Part shown: positions 48,645-56,612 of the stretch, piece after piece
Numbering within the stretch: the stretch's first letter is position 1
Layout: each line of letters begins with the position of its first letter
Assembly (NCBI RefSeq): GCF_013408425.1
Contig: NZ_JACBYV010000001.1
Span: 1,674,001-1,738,000, forward strand
Length of the DNA stretch: 64,000 bases
Source of the DNA: Pseudomonas flavescens
GTDB taxonomy: Bacteria; Pseudomonadota; Gammaproteobacteria; Pseudomonadales; Pseudomonadaceae
Reading direction: 5' to 3'
Made by a program: the position numbers and the translations under genes
The notes under the pieces: generated by a model
The model's database searches: none
Seen by the model: the letters and a program-made list of their open reading frames with translations, nothing else
Told to the model about the DNA's origin: nothing

Positions 48645-49784
48645 ATGGAACAGTGGAACATCTGGCTCGACCGCGAATTATGGCTCGGCGTCGGCATCGT
48701 CGTGATCGCTACTGCACTGATCTACACCGTGCTGTGTACCGTGGTGGGCATCGTGCACAAGCGCCTGACCACCTGGTCGAAAGGCCAGGACGGTAATTGG
48801 CAGCACTTCGTCGCGGTGGTGATCGGGCGGACCAGCCGCTTGCTGCTGCTCGCCTTCTCGCTGCTGCTGGCACTGCGCCTGCCGGACCTGCCCGGCAGTT
48901 GGCAGGCAGCCCTGAGCCACACCTGGTTCGTTGCCCTCGCCCTGCAGATCGCCTTGTGGGTGGATACCGGCGTACGCCTTTGGGCACGCAGCCTGGTGGT
49001 CGGCAAGAACGGGGGCGGCAGTTTCAACCCGGTAATGACCACCATCGTCAGCATCATGGTGCTGATCGTGGTGTGGTCGGTGATGCTGCTGTCGATCCTC
49101 GCCAACCTGGGTGTGGACATCACCGCGCTGGTGGCCAGCATGGGGGTTGGCGGTATTGCCATCGCCCTGGCAGTGCAAACGGTGCTGGGCGACATATTCG
49201 CCTCGCTGTCGATTGGCGTCGACAAACCGTTCGAGATCGGCGATTTCGTGGTTTTCGGAGAAGTGGCTGGGAGCATCGAGCATATCGGCCTGAAAACCAC
49301 GCGCATCCGCAGCCTCAGCGGCGAACAGGTGGTGTGCGCCAACGCCGACCTGCTGCGCCAGATCGTGCACAACTACAAGCGCATGGACACGCGGCGCATC
49401 GTCTTCAAGTTCGGCGTCAGCTACGACACCCCGAGCGACAAGGTTCGCCAGGTATCGGAGAAGGTCGGCGACATCATCCGTGCGACCCCGAAGGCCAAGT
49501 TCGACCGCGCGCACTTTCTCGGCTTCGACGAGAGCCAGCTGACCTTCGAAGTGGTCTACATCGTGCAGAGTTCGGACTACAACCAGTACATGGATATCCA
49601 GCAAGAGATCAACCTGCAGCTGCTCGATGCCCTGCGCGAACTGGATGTGCGCTTCGCCCTGCCGCGTCGCGATCTGCGTTTGGTGGGTGAAAAGATGCCG
49701 ACGCTGAAAGTTGCCGGGTTACCGCAGCACGAACAGCAGGACGATTCGGCCGAGCGCGACCAGCGCCTGCCTCGGTTCAGCTGA
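48645..49784 (+). CDS. MscS-family mechanosensitive ion channel
   Basis: A 379-residue inner-membrane channel with about four to five helices. The pore-lining helix is DITALVASMGVGGIAIALAVQTVLGDIFASLSIGVDKPF, with its Ala/Gly packing pattern, followed by the beta domain IGDFVVFGEVAGSIEHIGLKTTRIRSLSGEQVVCANADLL and a mixed cytoplasmic domain. It opens under membrane tension to release osmolytes. The C-terminal tail is short and acidic. The start at 48645 has GGGGA 8-9 nt upstream; earlier in-frame codons lack a membrane start. Confidence 0.92.
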   Translation: MEQWNIWLDRELWLGVGIVVIATALIYTVLCTVVGIVHKRLTTWSKGQDGNWQHFVAVVIGRTSRLLLLAFSLLLALRLPDLPGSWQAALSHTWFVALALQIALWVDTGVRLWARSLVVGKNGGGSFNPVMTTIVSIMVLIVVWSVMLLSILANLGVDITALVASMGVGGIAIALAVQTVLGDIFASLSIGVDKPFEIGDFVVFGEVAGSIEHIGLKTTRIRSLSGEQVVCANADLLRQIVHNYKRMDTRRIVFKFGVSYDTPSDKVRQVSEKVGDIIRATPKAKFDRAHFLGFDESQLTFEVVYIVQSSDYNQYMDIQQEINLQLLDALRELDVRFALPRRDLRLVGEKMPTLKVAGLPQHEQQDDSAERDQRLPRFS

Positions 49785-49835
49785 CGCCAGGCTGGGCGCA
49801 GAGCGTGGGGCCGTCCAGTCGAAGGCAACGGCTGC

Positions 49836-50228
49836 CTATCGGCAGCCCATCATGCGGTTGCAGTTGACCCGCTCACGCTCGCCGTTGGAGCTGGAAAGCC
49901 GGCTGACCACGTTCCAGCCGATGCGCCTGCTGGAGCCCACCCACAGCTCGCCATTGCTGGCGACGCCGGTGAACAGCTGCAAGCGGCCATAGGTGGTGCT
50001 GGTCTGCGCCCAGGTCTGCCCGCTGATAGCGTCGAAGCCACGCATCAGCGTGTCGTTACCGCGCTGAGCGATACCGTAGTGGTTGCCGAAACGATCCGCG
50101 CAATTGAGCAGCGTGGCGCTGCGGGTGCAGCGCATGGCATCGCCGGGCAAGGTGAAGGCGGCCTGCACCGGCACGGCCCAGGACAGGGCCAGCAGGCACC
50201 CGGCAGCGAGTTTCAGACGGATCGACAC
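49836..50228 (-). CDS. Hypothetical exported protein
   Basis: A 130-residue secreted protein not recognised by family. The signal peptide is IRLKLAAGCLLALSWAVPVQA. The mature part has five cysteines (MRCTRS, LLNCAD, VNCNRMMGC), which suggests disulfides, and Trp/Gly-rich strands (GYGIAQRG-like, GELWVGSSRRIGWN). The start is GTG at 50228, with GGAG about 8 nt upstream; this fits the signal peptide better than the ATG at 50258. It converges with the MscS-type gene. Confidence 0.6.
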   Translation of the reverse strand: MSIRLKLAAGCLLALSWAVPVQAAFTLPGDAMRCTRSATLLNCADRFGNHYGIAQRGNDTLMRGFDAISGQTWAQTSTTYGRLQLFTGVASNGELWVGSSRRIGWNVVSRLSSSNGERERVNCNRMMGCR

Positions 50229-50289
50229 GGGTAGCTCCAGCAGCGTGAATCGCCCCATGCTACCGCACCCTGCATGCTGGCTTGGCGGC

Positions 50290-51513
50290 TCATGGTTGCG
50301 TGCTGTTACGGCTCAAACCGGCCATGTGTCGGGCCAAGCCGAAAGCCGCAGCCAGGCCAATGCCGACCAGCGCCCACCAGAGTAACTGTGGCGGCGCCTG
50401 CTCAGCGGGCAGCAGCCGGCCGATCAGTACATTGCCGAACAACGCCGCCAACCCGCCCACACCGGCGAAGAAGCCGTAATAGGCGGCCAGCTGCCCGCGC
50501 CGGGCGTAATGAGGCACGTGGGCCGACAGCAGCGGCAGTACCAGCAGGCTGCCGAGGCTAAGCAAAGCGGCCATCAGCAGAACCGCCCAATACGGGCTCA
50601 ACAGACTGGCGAAAGGTTCGGCCAACAGCGCGTAGCTGACCGCCATCAACGCCAGGCCGAGGCCCATGCCCTGCCCCTCGCTGAGCCAACGCTGGCGTAG
50701 CGCGCTGATCGGCATCTGCAGCAGCACGCCAACCAGCGCGGTGATCACGAATACCCGTGTGATCCACGCCTGGCCGCCGCCGTGGGCGTGGCTGTAGGCC
50801 GGGATCGCCAGATAAAGCGGATGGAACAACAACGGATAGGCTGCAGCCAACAGGGCGAAGCGCAGGAATGACCACTGCTGGAGCATGTCCAGACACTGGC
50901 GCAGCATGGTCACCGGCTCGTCACCGGAAACCAGCTCCTTGCTGGGCAGGAAGCGCCACTGCACCAAGGTCATGAGCAGAAACAGCCCGGCTGCCACACT
51001 GCCGGATACCGCGAAATCGATGCCGATCAGCAGCAGGCCTGCCAGCGGCCCGAGCAGCATGCCGGCGGTGCTGGCCATGTTCTGCAGAGCGAATGCGCGC
51101 TTGCGCTGCTGCATGTCCTGGCACTCATCGGCCAGGTAGGCCTGGGCACAAGGCGTGAACAGCGCACCGGCAAAGCCGCTGACGCAGGCGGCCAGCAGCA
51201 GAACCGCCAGGCTTTCCGAGAAGCCGAGCACGGCAAACCCCACGCAACGCACTAGGCAACCGATGAGAATGGCGCGACGGTAGCCGATGCGGTCACCCAG
51301 CAAGCCGCCGAACAGGAACAGCCCCTGCTGGCTGAACACACGGATGCCGAGCACCAGGCCCACCGCCCAACCCGCCAGCCCCAGGCTCTCGCTGAGGTGC
51401 CCGGCCAGATACGGCACTAGCATGTAGAAGCCGAAGTTGAACGCCAGGCTGTTGAGCACCAGCACCCGTGCGGCGGGTGACAGGCCGGCGAAGGTACCCA
51501 GCACCCGGCTCAT
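50290..51513 (-). CDS. Major facilitator superfamily transporter (MdtH-like)
   Basis: A 407-residue membrane protein with about 12 helices. The conserved loop between helices 2 and 3 is seen as GGLLGDRIGYRRAILIG (motif A), and the opening is NSLAFNFGFYMLVPYLAGHLSESLGL. It resembles drug/solute efflux MFS proteins such as MdtH. It starts 7 nt after the pseudoazurin stop and is the last gene of the riboswitch-controlled operon, so a role in exporting or importing a corrinoid, metal or metallophore is an inference from context. Confidence 0.88.
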   Translation of the reverse strand: MSRVLGTFAGLSPAARVLVLNSLAFNFGFYMLVPYLAGHLSESLGLAGWAVGLVLGIRVFSQQGLFLFGGLLGDRIGYRRAILIGCLVRCVGFAVLGFSESLAVLLLAACVSGFAGALFTPCAQAYLADECQDMQQRKRAFALQNMASTAGMLLGPLAGLLLIGIDFAVSGSVAAGLFLLMTLVQWRFLPSKELVSGDEPVTMLRQCLDMLQQWSFLRFALLAAAYPLLFHPLYLAIPAYSHAHGGGQAWITRVFVITALVGVLLQMPISALRQRWLSEGQGMGLGLALMAVSYALLAEPFASLLSPYWAVLLMAALLSLGSLLVLPLLSAHVPHYARRGQLAAYYGFFAGVGGLAALFGNVLIGRLLPAEQAPPQLLWWALVGIGLAAAFGLARHMAGLSRNSTQP

Positions 51514-51520
51514 GGCTGGC

Positions 51521-51955
51521 TCATTCGCTCGCACGCTGGACGATCTGTTCCAGACGCTGCCTGGCTCGCGCTGGCAGTTGCGCGGGAATCTGCGCCGCGC
51601 TGACCGGCTGATCGCCGACCTGAATGAGCATCACCATGCCCATCGCCAGGTGCGGAATGCACTGGATGCCATAGAGCCCTGCCTCACTGAAAGTCACCTC
51701 GATCTCTTCGTTGATCTTGCCCTTGAACGGCTCGGCGCCCTCCGGCAGGAGGCCGGGGATGCTGGCAGCGTTGTGGGTCGGGTGAGTGGCGATGAACGTC
51801 ACGCTGTCACCGGGGGCGATGGCCAGGAAATCCGGGTCATAGACCATCGAACCGGACTCCCCACGGTTGAGCATTTTCACTTCGTGGGTTTCGGCCAATG
51901 CCGGAGCTGTGAACACAAGCGTAGCGAGCAAAGCGAAGAGCGGCGAAAAACGCAT
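51521..51955 (-). CDS. Pseudoazurin, periplasmic type I blue copper protein
   Basis: A 144-residue exported cupredoxin. Signal peptide LFALLATLVFTAPALA; mature protein begins ETHEVKMLNRGESGSMVYDPDFL, the pseudoazurin opening. Copper ligands are His in THPTHNAASI and Cys, His and Met in YGIQCIPHLAMGMVML. Pseudoazurins shuttle electrons, classically to nitrite or nitrous oxide reductase. Here no denitrification gene is near; instead it lies 15 nt after an ABC ATPase gene in an operon led by a cobalamin riboswitch, which is unusual. Confidence 0.9.
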   Translation of the reverse strand: MRFSPLFALLATLVFTAPALAETHEVKMLNRGESGSMVYDPDFLAIAPGDSVTFIATHPTHNAASIPGLLPEGAEPFKGKINEEIEVTFSEAGLYGIQCIPHLAMGMVMLIQVGDQPVSAAQIPAQLPARARQRLEQIVQRASE

Positions 51956-51970
51956 GACAAAAGACTCGTC

Positions 51971-52738
51971 TCAGATAGGTTGAAAGCGCAGTACCCGGGC
52001 ACCGTCTTCAGGGTCGACCAGGTAGCGGGCGCGTACGCCGAAGGTGTCGCGCAAACGCTCGGTGGTCAGCACCTCGGCCGGTGCCCCCAGCGCCACCAGC
52101 CGACCGCGCTCCATCACCCCGAGGCGGTCGCACTCAAGAGCCTGGTTGAGGTCATGCAAGGCGATCAGCGTGGTCACCGGCAGCGTGCGCACCAGATTGA
52201 GGATCGACAGCTGGTGCTGGATATCCAGATGGTTGGTGGGTTCGTCGAGTAGCAAGATCTGCGGTTTCTGCGCCAGTGCCCGAGCGATGTGCACGCGCTG
52301 GCGTTCACCGCCCGACAGGGTGCTCCAGGCTCGCTCCGGCATTTCGGCCATGTCCACATCCGCCAGTGCCTGAACGACGATCCGTTCGTCCTCCGCCGAC
52401 CAGGGCTGCAAGGCCGACAGCCAGGGCGTGCGGCCCAGCTCGACGGCATCGCGCACCGTCACCGCGTCACCGGTGTCGGCCTGTTGCTCGACGAATGCCA
52501 ACTGGCGGGCGACATCCCGGCGACTCAGGCCACCCAGCGGCTTGCCCTGCAGGTGCACCTGGCCGCTGCCCGGCGTGCGGATGCCGGACAGCAGCTTGAG
52601 CAAGGTCGACTTGCCCGAGCCATTGGGACCGATCAGGCCGAGCGTCTCGCCCTGACGCAGTTGCAGATCGACGCCGGCGACGATTGCCCTACCCTTCACC
52701 GACCAGCCCAGGTCGCTGCACTGCAGCACCGTACTCAC
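51971..52738 (-). CDS. ABC importer ATPase, FecE/BtuD family
   Basis: A 255-residue ATPase of the type II importer (siderophore, haem, B12) class. Walker A GPNGSGKST, signature LSGGERQRVHIARAL, Walker B ILLLDEPTNHLDI, and the closing YLVDPEDGARVLRF. ATGA overlap with the permease gene upstream. The cobalamin riboswitch at the head of the operon makes a corrinoid or cobalt-chelate substrate likely. Confidence 0.92.
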   Translation of the reverse strand: MSTVLQCSDLGWSVKGRAIVAGVDLQLRQGETLGLIGPNGSGKSTLLKLLSGIRTPGSGQVHLQGKPLGGLSRRDVARQLAFVEQQADTGDAVTVRDAVELGRTPWLSALQPWSAEDERIVVQALADVDMAEMPERAWSTLSGGERQRVHIARALAQKPQILLLDEPTNHLDIQHQLSILNLVRTLPVTTLIALHDLNQALECDRLGVMERGRLVALGAPAEVLTTERLRDTFGVRARYLVDPEDGARVLRFQPI

Positions 52739-53769
52739 CGCGCCCGCCTCCCGCGTACCAGAATCACCGCGAAGGCCGGCGCACCGATCAACGCGGTGAC
52801 CACACCGATGGGCAGTACCTGGCCCTTGATCACCGTACGCGACAGCACGTCGGCGGCGATCAGGAACACCGCACCAGTCAGGGCCGCGACCGGCACCAGC
52901 CGGCCATGCCGCACGCCGACCAGCAGCCGTGCAGCGTGAGGGATCACCAGACCGACGAAGCCGATGGAGCCGACGATCGACACCATCACCGCCGTGACCA
53001 GCGCCGCGCAGGCGATCAGCGTGGCCTGTACCCGACGCACCGGCACGCCCAGCGACGCAGCCGATTCGGCACCGAAGGTGAAGGCATCCAGCGCGCGAGT
53101 ATGCCAGGCCACCAGCAGCACCCCGGCCAGCGCCACGGGCACGGCCAGGGCGACATCGTGCCAGTTGACACCACTGAGGTTGCCGAGCAGCCAGAACATG
53201 ATGCCCCGGGCCTGCTCGGCGCTGGCCGACTTGGTGATCAGGAACGAGGTCAGCGCGTTGAACAGTTGGGAGCCGGCGATACCGGCAAGAATGATCTGCC
53301 CGGTGCCATTCAGCGCGCCGCCACCGGCGGCCCGCGCCAGCAGCGCGACCAGGCTGAAGGCGGCGATCGCACCGATGAAGGCGCCCATGGACAGCGACAG
53401 CATGCCTGCGCCGAGCCCCAGCAGCGCCACCGAAACCGCTCCGGTGGAGGCACCGGCGGAAATCCCCAGCAGATAGGGATCGGCCAGCGGATTGCGCAAC
53501 AGCGCCTGCAGCACCACCCCGGAAACCGCCAACCCGGCGCCGCAGCAGGCGGCCACCAGGGCCCGGGTCAGGCGGTAGTTCCAGACGATTCCCTCGTCGA
53601 TCGGATCGAGCACGAAGCCCGCCCCGAACAGCTTGTTGGCCAGCACCTGAAAGACCACCGACAGCGTGATGCGGGTTTCACCCAGCGCCACACCGACGAC
53701 CACCGCCACGGCCAGCAACAGCAGGCAGACGATGGTCAGCAGGAACAGGCGGGAGCCACGGGCAATCAT
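52735..53769 (-). CDS. ABC importer permease, FecCD/BtuC family
   Basis: A 344-residue inner-membrane permease with about ten helices. Family features include NPLADPYLLGISAGASTGAV, GIAGSQLFNALTSFLI and VSIVGSIGFVGLVIPHAARLLVG, the BtuC-type ATPase coupling helices. ATGA overlaps link it to the binding-protein and ATPase genes, so subunit synthesis is coupled. Confidence 0.93.
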   Translation of the reverse strand: MIARGSRLFLLTIVCLLLLAVAVVVGVALGETRITLSVVFQVLANKLFGAGFVLDPIDEGIVWNYRLTRALVAACCGAGLAVSGVVLQALLRNPLADPYLLGISAGASTGAVSVALLGLGAGMLSLSMGAFIGAIAAFSLVALLARAAGGGALNGTGQIILAGIAGSQLFNALTSFLITKSASAEQARGIMFWLLGNLSGVNWHDVALAVPVALAGVLLVAWHTRALDAFTFGAESAASLGVPVRRVQATLIACAALVTAVMVSIVGSIGFVGLVIPHAARLLVGVRHGRLVPVAALTGAVFLIAADVLSRTVIKGQVLPIGVVTALIGAPAFAVILVRGRRAR

Positions 53770-54782
53770 TTCTGCAGATCGAACCCGTCAACGGCCTTGG
53801 CCAGGGTTTCGATGCCGGTGATCATTCGCAGCGAAGCCTGCATGCCGTCGGCATCGAGAATCACGATGCGGCCGTTCTTCACCGCATCCATGTGCTTGGC
53901 GACCGGGTCATTGCGCAGGAACTCGAGTTTCTTCTCCACGTCGTCAGCCGGGAAACGGCGGCGATCCATGCGCGCAAGCACCAGCACGGTCGGGTTGGCC
54001 TTGGCCAGGGTTTCCCAGCCGACGGTTGGCCACTCTTCGCTGGACTCGACCACGTTTTGCAGCCCTAGCGACTTCATCATGTAATCGGCAACGCCTTTCT
54101 GACCGGCCATGTAGGGGTCGAGATCCAGGTCGGCGCTGGAGAACCAGAACGCGGCGGAGATCTGCTTCGCCTGGCGCTGCTCGGCATTTGCAACCGCCTT
54201 GCCGAGTCGCTCCTGCAGGCTGGCGACCAGCTTGTCGCCCTCAGCCTGCACGTCGAAGATCTGCGCCAGCTGCTGAATGCTCTTGTACAGGCTGTCGATC
54301 TGGAACGGCTGCAGGCGAGTACCGTCGGCACCCACCAGATTGTCCTTGCCCTCACAGTCGGACGGCATGATGTAGGTCGGAATCTTCAGCGCGTGAAACT
54401 GCTCACGGGTACCGACCACGCCCTGCTTGCCCACCATCCACTCGAACTGCACGGCCACCAGCCCGGGGCGCTTGTTGATCACCGACTCGAAGCTCGGGTC
54501 GTTATCGGCCAGGCGCTCGACCTTGGCATTCTGCGCCTCGAACTCGGGCAGGACGTTGCTGAACCACAGCGAGGTACCCACCAGACGGTCGCCAAGCCCG
54601 AGGGAATAGAGAATTTCGGTGCCGGCCTGACCGATGGTCACGGCGCTCTTCGGCGCATCGGCGAAGCTCAGCTCATGGCCGCAGTTCTCGAGGGTCAGGG
54701 GGTAACGAGTCGGGGTGGCGGCCAGCGCCATCGAAGACAGGCCAAGGGTGGCGGCCAGAACGGCAAAACGAGACACGGTCAT
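53766..54782 (-). CDS. ABC importer periplasmic binding protein, BtuF/FepB-like
   Basis: A 338-residue exported class III binding protein with signal peptide SRFAVLAATLGLSSMALA. Two lobes are linked by a long helix; TIGQAGTEILYSLGLGDRLVGTS is the N-terminal lobe motif, and AVQFEWMVGKQGVVGTREQF and RLQPFQIDSLYKSIQQL follow. GGGAGA precedes the start by about 9 nt. It leads the operon directly under the riboswitch. Cobalamin, cobinamide or a metal chelate is likely; the sequence alone cannot decide. Confidence 0.9.
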   Translation of the reverse strand: MTVSRFAVLAATLGLSSMALAATPTRYPLTLENCGHELSFADAPKSAVTIGQAGTEILYSLGLGDRLVGTSLWFSNVLPEFEAQNAKVERLADNDPSFESVINKRPGLVAVQFEWMVGKQGVVGTREQFHALKIPTYIMPSDCEGKDNLVGADGTRLQPFQIDSLYKSIQQLAQIFDVQAEGDKLVASLQERLGKAVANAEQRQAKQISAAFWFSSADLDLDPYMAGQKGVADYMMKSLGLQNVVESSEEWPTVGWETLAKANPTVLVLARMDRRRFPADDVEKKLEFLRNDPVAKHMDAVKNGRIVILDADGMQASLRMITGIETLAKAVDGFDLQK

Positions 54783-54964
54783 GCGGGTGATCTCCCAATC
54801 AACAGATACGCATAAATGGCAGTGCGCAGGCTGGAGAACACATCACGCCAAGCGGCCATGGCCGCACCTGTCCATCAGGAAGGTGATTACGGATGCCCCC
54901 TCCCGGACACCCCGCCGGCTGGTTCGATTGCAGTGTCCAAACACAGCTGGATTGCAGCTGATCG

Positions 54965-55149
54965 GACCGATGCCGGCAGGTCTCCTGACTGGTACGTCGC
55001 GGCAGCGCTGTGGCCTTCCCGGGTTCGCCCCCAGTGACACGAATGCAGCGCTGCTCGGTACCTACAGTTGCGGGGGCAGTTCCGTTTGGCCATCAGAAAT
55101 GGCGACGGATTCCCTATTAATTCCTCGCGGAAACCGGCGGGCGGCATCT
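54965..55149 (-). promoter_or_regulatory. Cobalamin (adenosylcobalamin) riboswitch
   Basis: The minus strand carries, in order, CCGGTTTCCGCGAGG, TTAATAGGGAA, the B12 box core GCCCCCGCAACTGT, CACTG, GGGAAGGCC and the closing CAGTCAGGAGACCTGCCGG. This order is the cobalamin aptamer. It lies about 180 nt upstream of the binding-protein gene. Cobalamin binding would lower expression of the five-gene operon. The 180 nt between aptamer and start must hold the expression platform; no T-run terminator is seen, so translational control is more likely. Confidence 0.93.
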
Positions 55150-55257
55150 TAAACGATTAGGTCGCTGCCCTGCAGCGCTTCGCTGCAGTTTCTGCGCATT
55201 CATCTCGACATACCGAAGCCGTTGCAGCACCTGTGCGGCTAATGCTGGCGACCATTA

Positions 55258-55274
55258 TTGTTATAATATAACAA
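55258..55274. promoter_or_regulatory. Zur box 1 (perfect palindrome)
   Basis: TTGTTATA-A-TATAACAA, a perfect 17-bp palindrome that contains GTTATAATATAAC, the core of gamma-proteobacterial Zur sites. It sits about 110 bp upstream of the riboswitch and 160 bp upstream of rpmE2, between the two divergent units. The surrounding 55150-55433 gap is AT-rich compared with the window. Confidence 0.7.
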
Positions 55275-55402
55275 TTTAGCAAGTCGAGTTGAGTGCTCGC
55301 TTCAGCTCCTGATCGAAAGATCCATGGAGCCGATCGACACCGTGGTGGAAAAATTCGGATTCAGGCTTGAAATGAGAACCAAAATCAACAAGACTTGATA
55401 TT

Positions 55403-55415
55403 GTTACCTTATAAC
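55403..55415. promoter_or_regulatory. Zur box 2 (degenerate), proximal to L31
   Basis: GTTACCTTATAAC matches the 13-bp Zur core at 10 positions, both outer arms intact. It ends 18 bp before the rpmE2 ATG, where binding would block initiation. Confidence 0.5.
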
Positions 55416-55433
55416 GTATTTATTGGAGTGCTC

Positions 55434-55694
55434 ATGAAACCTGGTATCCACCCCGACTACCGCCCCGTGCTGTTTCACGATGTCTCGGCCGACACCTATT
55501 GGCTGATCGGTTCCACCGTCAGCACCGACAAGACCCGCGAGCACAGCGACGGCAACACCTATCCCTACGTCACGCTCGATATCTCCAGCGCGTCGCACCC
55601 GATCTACACCGGCCAGCAGCGCCAGACGGCAAGCGAAGGTCGGGTGGCCGGCTTCAACAAACGCTTCGCCGGTTTCGCAGGAGCCCGCTCATGA
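55434..55694 (+). CDS. rpmE2: Zinc-independent 50S ribosomal protein L31 type B
   Basis: An 86-residue L31 paralogue without any cysteine, so it lacks the CxxC zinc ribbon of the standard form. [16 protein letters not shown] and [26 protein letters not shown] are type B features. Under zinc shortage it replaces zinc-bound L31 and frees zinc. A GGAG sits 7-8 nt upstream. Zur control is supported by nearby Zur-like boxes. It overlaps the L36 gene by ATGA. Confidence 0.95.
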   Translation: MKPGIHPDYRPVLFHDVSADTYWLIGSTVSTDKTREHSDGNTYPYVTLDISSASHPIYTGQQRQTASEGRVAGFNKRFAGFAGARS

Positions 55695-55846
55695 AAGTCG
55701 TCGCCTCGCTGAAACAGGCCAAACTGCGCCACCGCGATTGCCAGATCGTCAAGCGCCGGGGTCGCATCTACGTGATCTGCAAGACCGAACCACGCTTCAA
55801 GTGCGTGCAAGGCCGGCCCAAACCGCAGCGCAAGAACAAGGGCTAA
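55691..55846 (+). CDS. rpmJ2: Alternative 50S ribosomal protein L36 (type B)
   Basis: A 51-residue L36 paralogue: [23 protein letters not shown] with [15 protein letters not shown]. The standard zinc quartet (three Cys and a His) is broken: the first cysteine is missing and the histidine is Phe, though isolated cysteines remain. Together with rpmE2 it forms a zinc-sparing pair. Its ATG overlaps the rpmE2 stop. Confidence 0.93.
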   Translation: MKVVASLKQAKLRHRDCQIVKRRGRIYVICKTEPRFKCVQGRPKPQRKNKG

Positions 55847-55940
55847 GCGCCTGCATCAGCCTCTCGGCGCGGCGCGTTCACAGCCGTCTCTCCAGGTCTG
55901 TGGCGCGACAACCATTCGCCCGCAAGCGGGCTCCTACAGT

Positions 55941-56225
55941 ATCGAGGCGCCTGCGAAATGGTTGGGGCGAAGCCATTGCGGTAGGAGCGCCGCCCTCGGC
56001 GCGAATGCGATGCTAGCCGTTCTCTGCATCCGCGCCGTGCCCACCATTCGCCGCGGCACGGTCCGACGGCATCGGGGCGCCTGCGAAATCGTTGGGGTGA
56101 AGCCATGCCGGTAGGAGCGCCGCCCTCGGCGCGAATGCGATGGTAGCCATTCTCTGCATCCGCGCCGTACCCACCATTCGCCGCGTGGCACGGTCCGACA
56201 GCATCGGGGCGCCTGCGAAAATGGG
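55941..56225. repeat. Tandem extragenic repeat, about 130 bp unit, 2.2 copies
   Basis: The unit starting ATCGRGGCGCCTGCGAAAT recurs at 55941, 56071 and 56203 (spacings 130 and 132), the third copy being cut short. Each unit holds a REP-like hairpin (GGAGCGCCGCCCTCGGCGCG) and CATCCGCGCCGT. The 472-bp gap 55847-56318 has no credible gene; open frames across it come from the high GC. A GAAAATGG/CCATTTTC hairpin at 56217-56242 may end the DUF971 transcript. Confidence 0.75.
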
Positions 56226-56318
56226 TGTTCGACGCCATTTTCTGGTCGCCGCGGGGCGATTTCGCTCATTCCGCGGCTGACGCCGTGACGAGCAGGCCAT
56301 GCGACAAGCCCGGTCAAC

Positions 56319-56612
56319 TCAACCTGCCACCTCCCCCAGTTCACGCAAATAGCTCCAGGGGTAGATGCCGCGGTCGTGGCCATCGTCGAACACCAATTGC
56401 AGCCCATAGCCCTGTGCGTGAACTGCCGTGATGCGGACGCCATCCGCTACCACGTCGATGCGCTGCGCCAGCCGAGCCGCCCGGCATTTCGAGCACGGAC
56501 ACCCGGCACGCAGGCGCCCGTGGGCGAGCACCTGTACCTGCCCTTGCCCCCAATCCACGCTCAATGTCGCTTGCGTGGCACTGTTACGTATTGCGACGGG
56601 TGCCTGGTTCAT
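56319..56612 (-). CDS. DUF971 domain protein
   Basis: A 97-residue protein with the DUF971 pattern: LSVDWGQGQVQVLAHGRLRAGCPCSKCRAA, ITAVHAQGYGLQLVFDDGHDRGIYPWSYLREL. Three cysteines in AGCPCSKCRA could bind zinc or iron. The same module is found at the N-terminus of gamma-butyrobetaine hydroxylases and in proteins linked to Fe-S assembly. Its ATG overlaps the HEAT-protein stop, so it belongs to this ABC operon and may help mature the Fe-S partner encoded upstream. Confidence 0.85.
   Translation of the reverse strand: MNQAPVAIRNSATQATLSVDWGQGQVQVLAHGRLRAGCPCSKCRAARLAQRIDVVADGVRITAVHAQGYGLQLVFDDGHDRGIYPWSYLRELGEVAG

Noticed and set aside
52684..54084. 466-codon frame antisense to the ABC permease
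   Set aside because: Low-complexity, His/Gln/Arg-rich composition typical of an antisense frame in high-GC DNA.
55941..56225. Possible CRISPR array
   Set aside because: Repeats are about 130 bp and tandem without unique spacers, and no cas genes are present.
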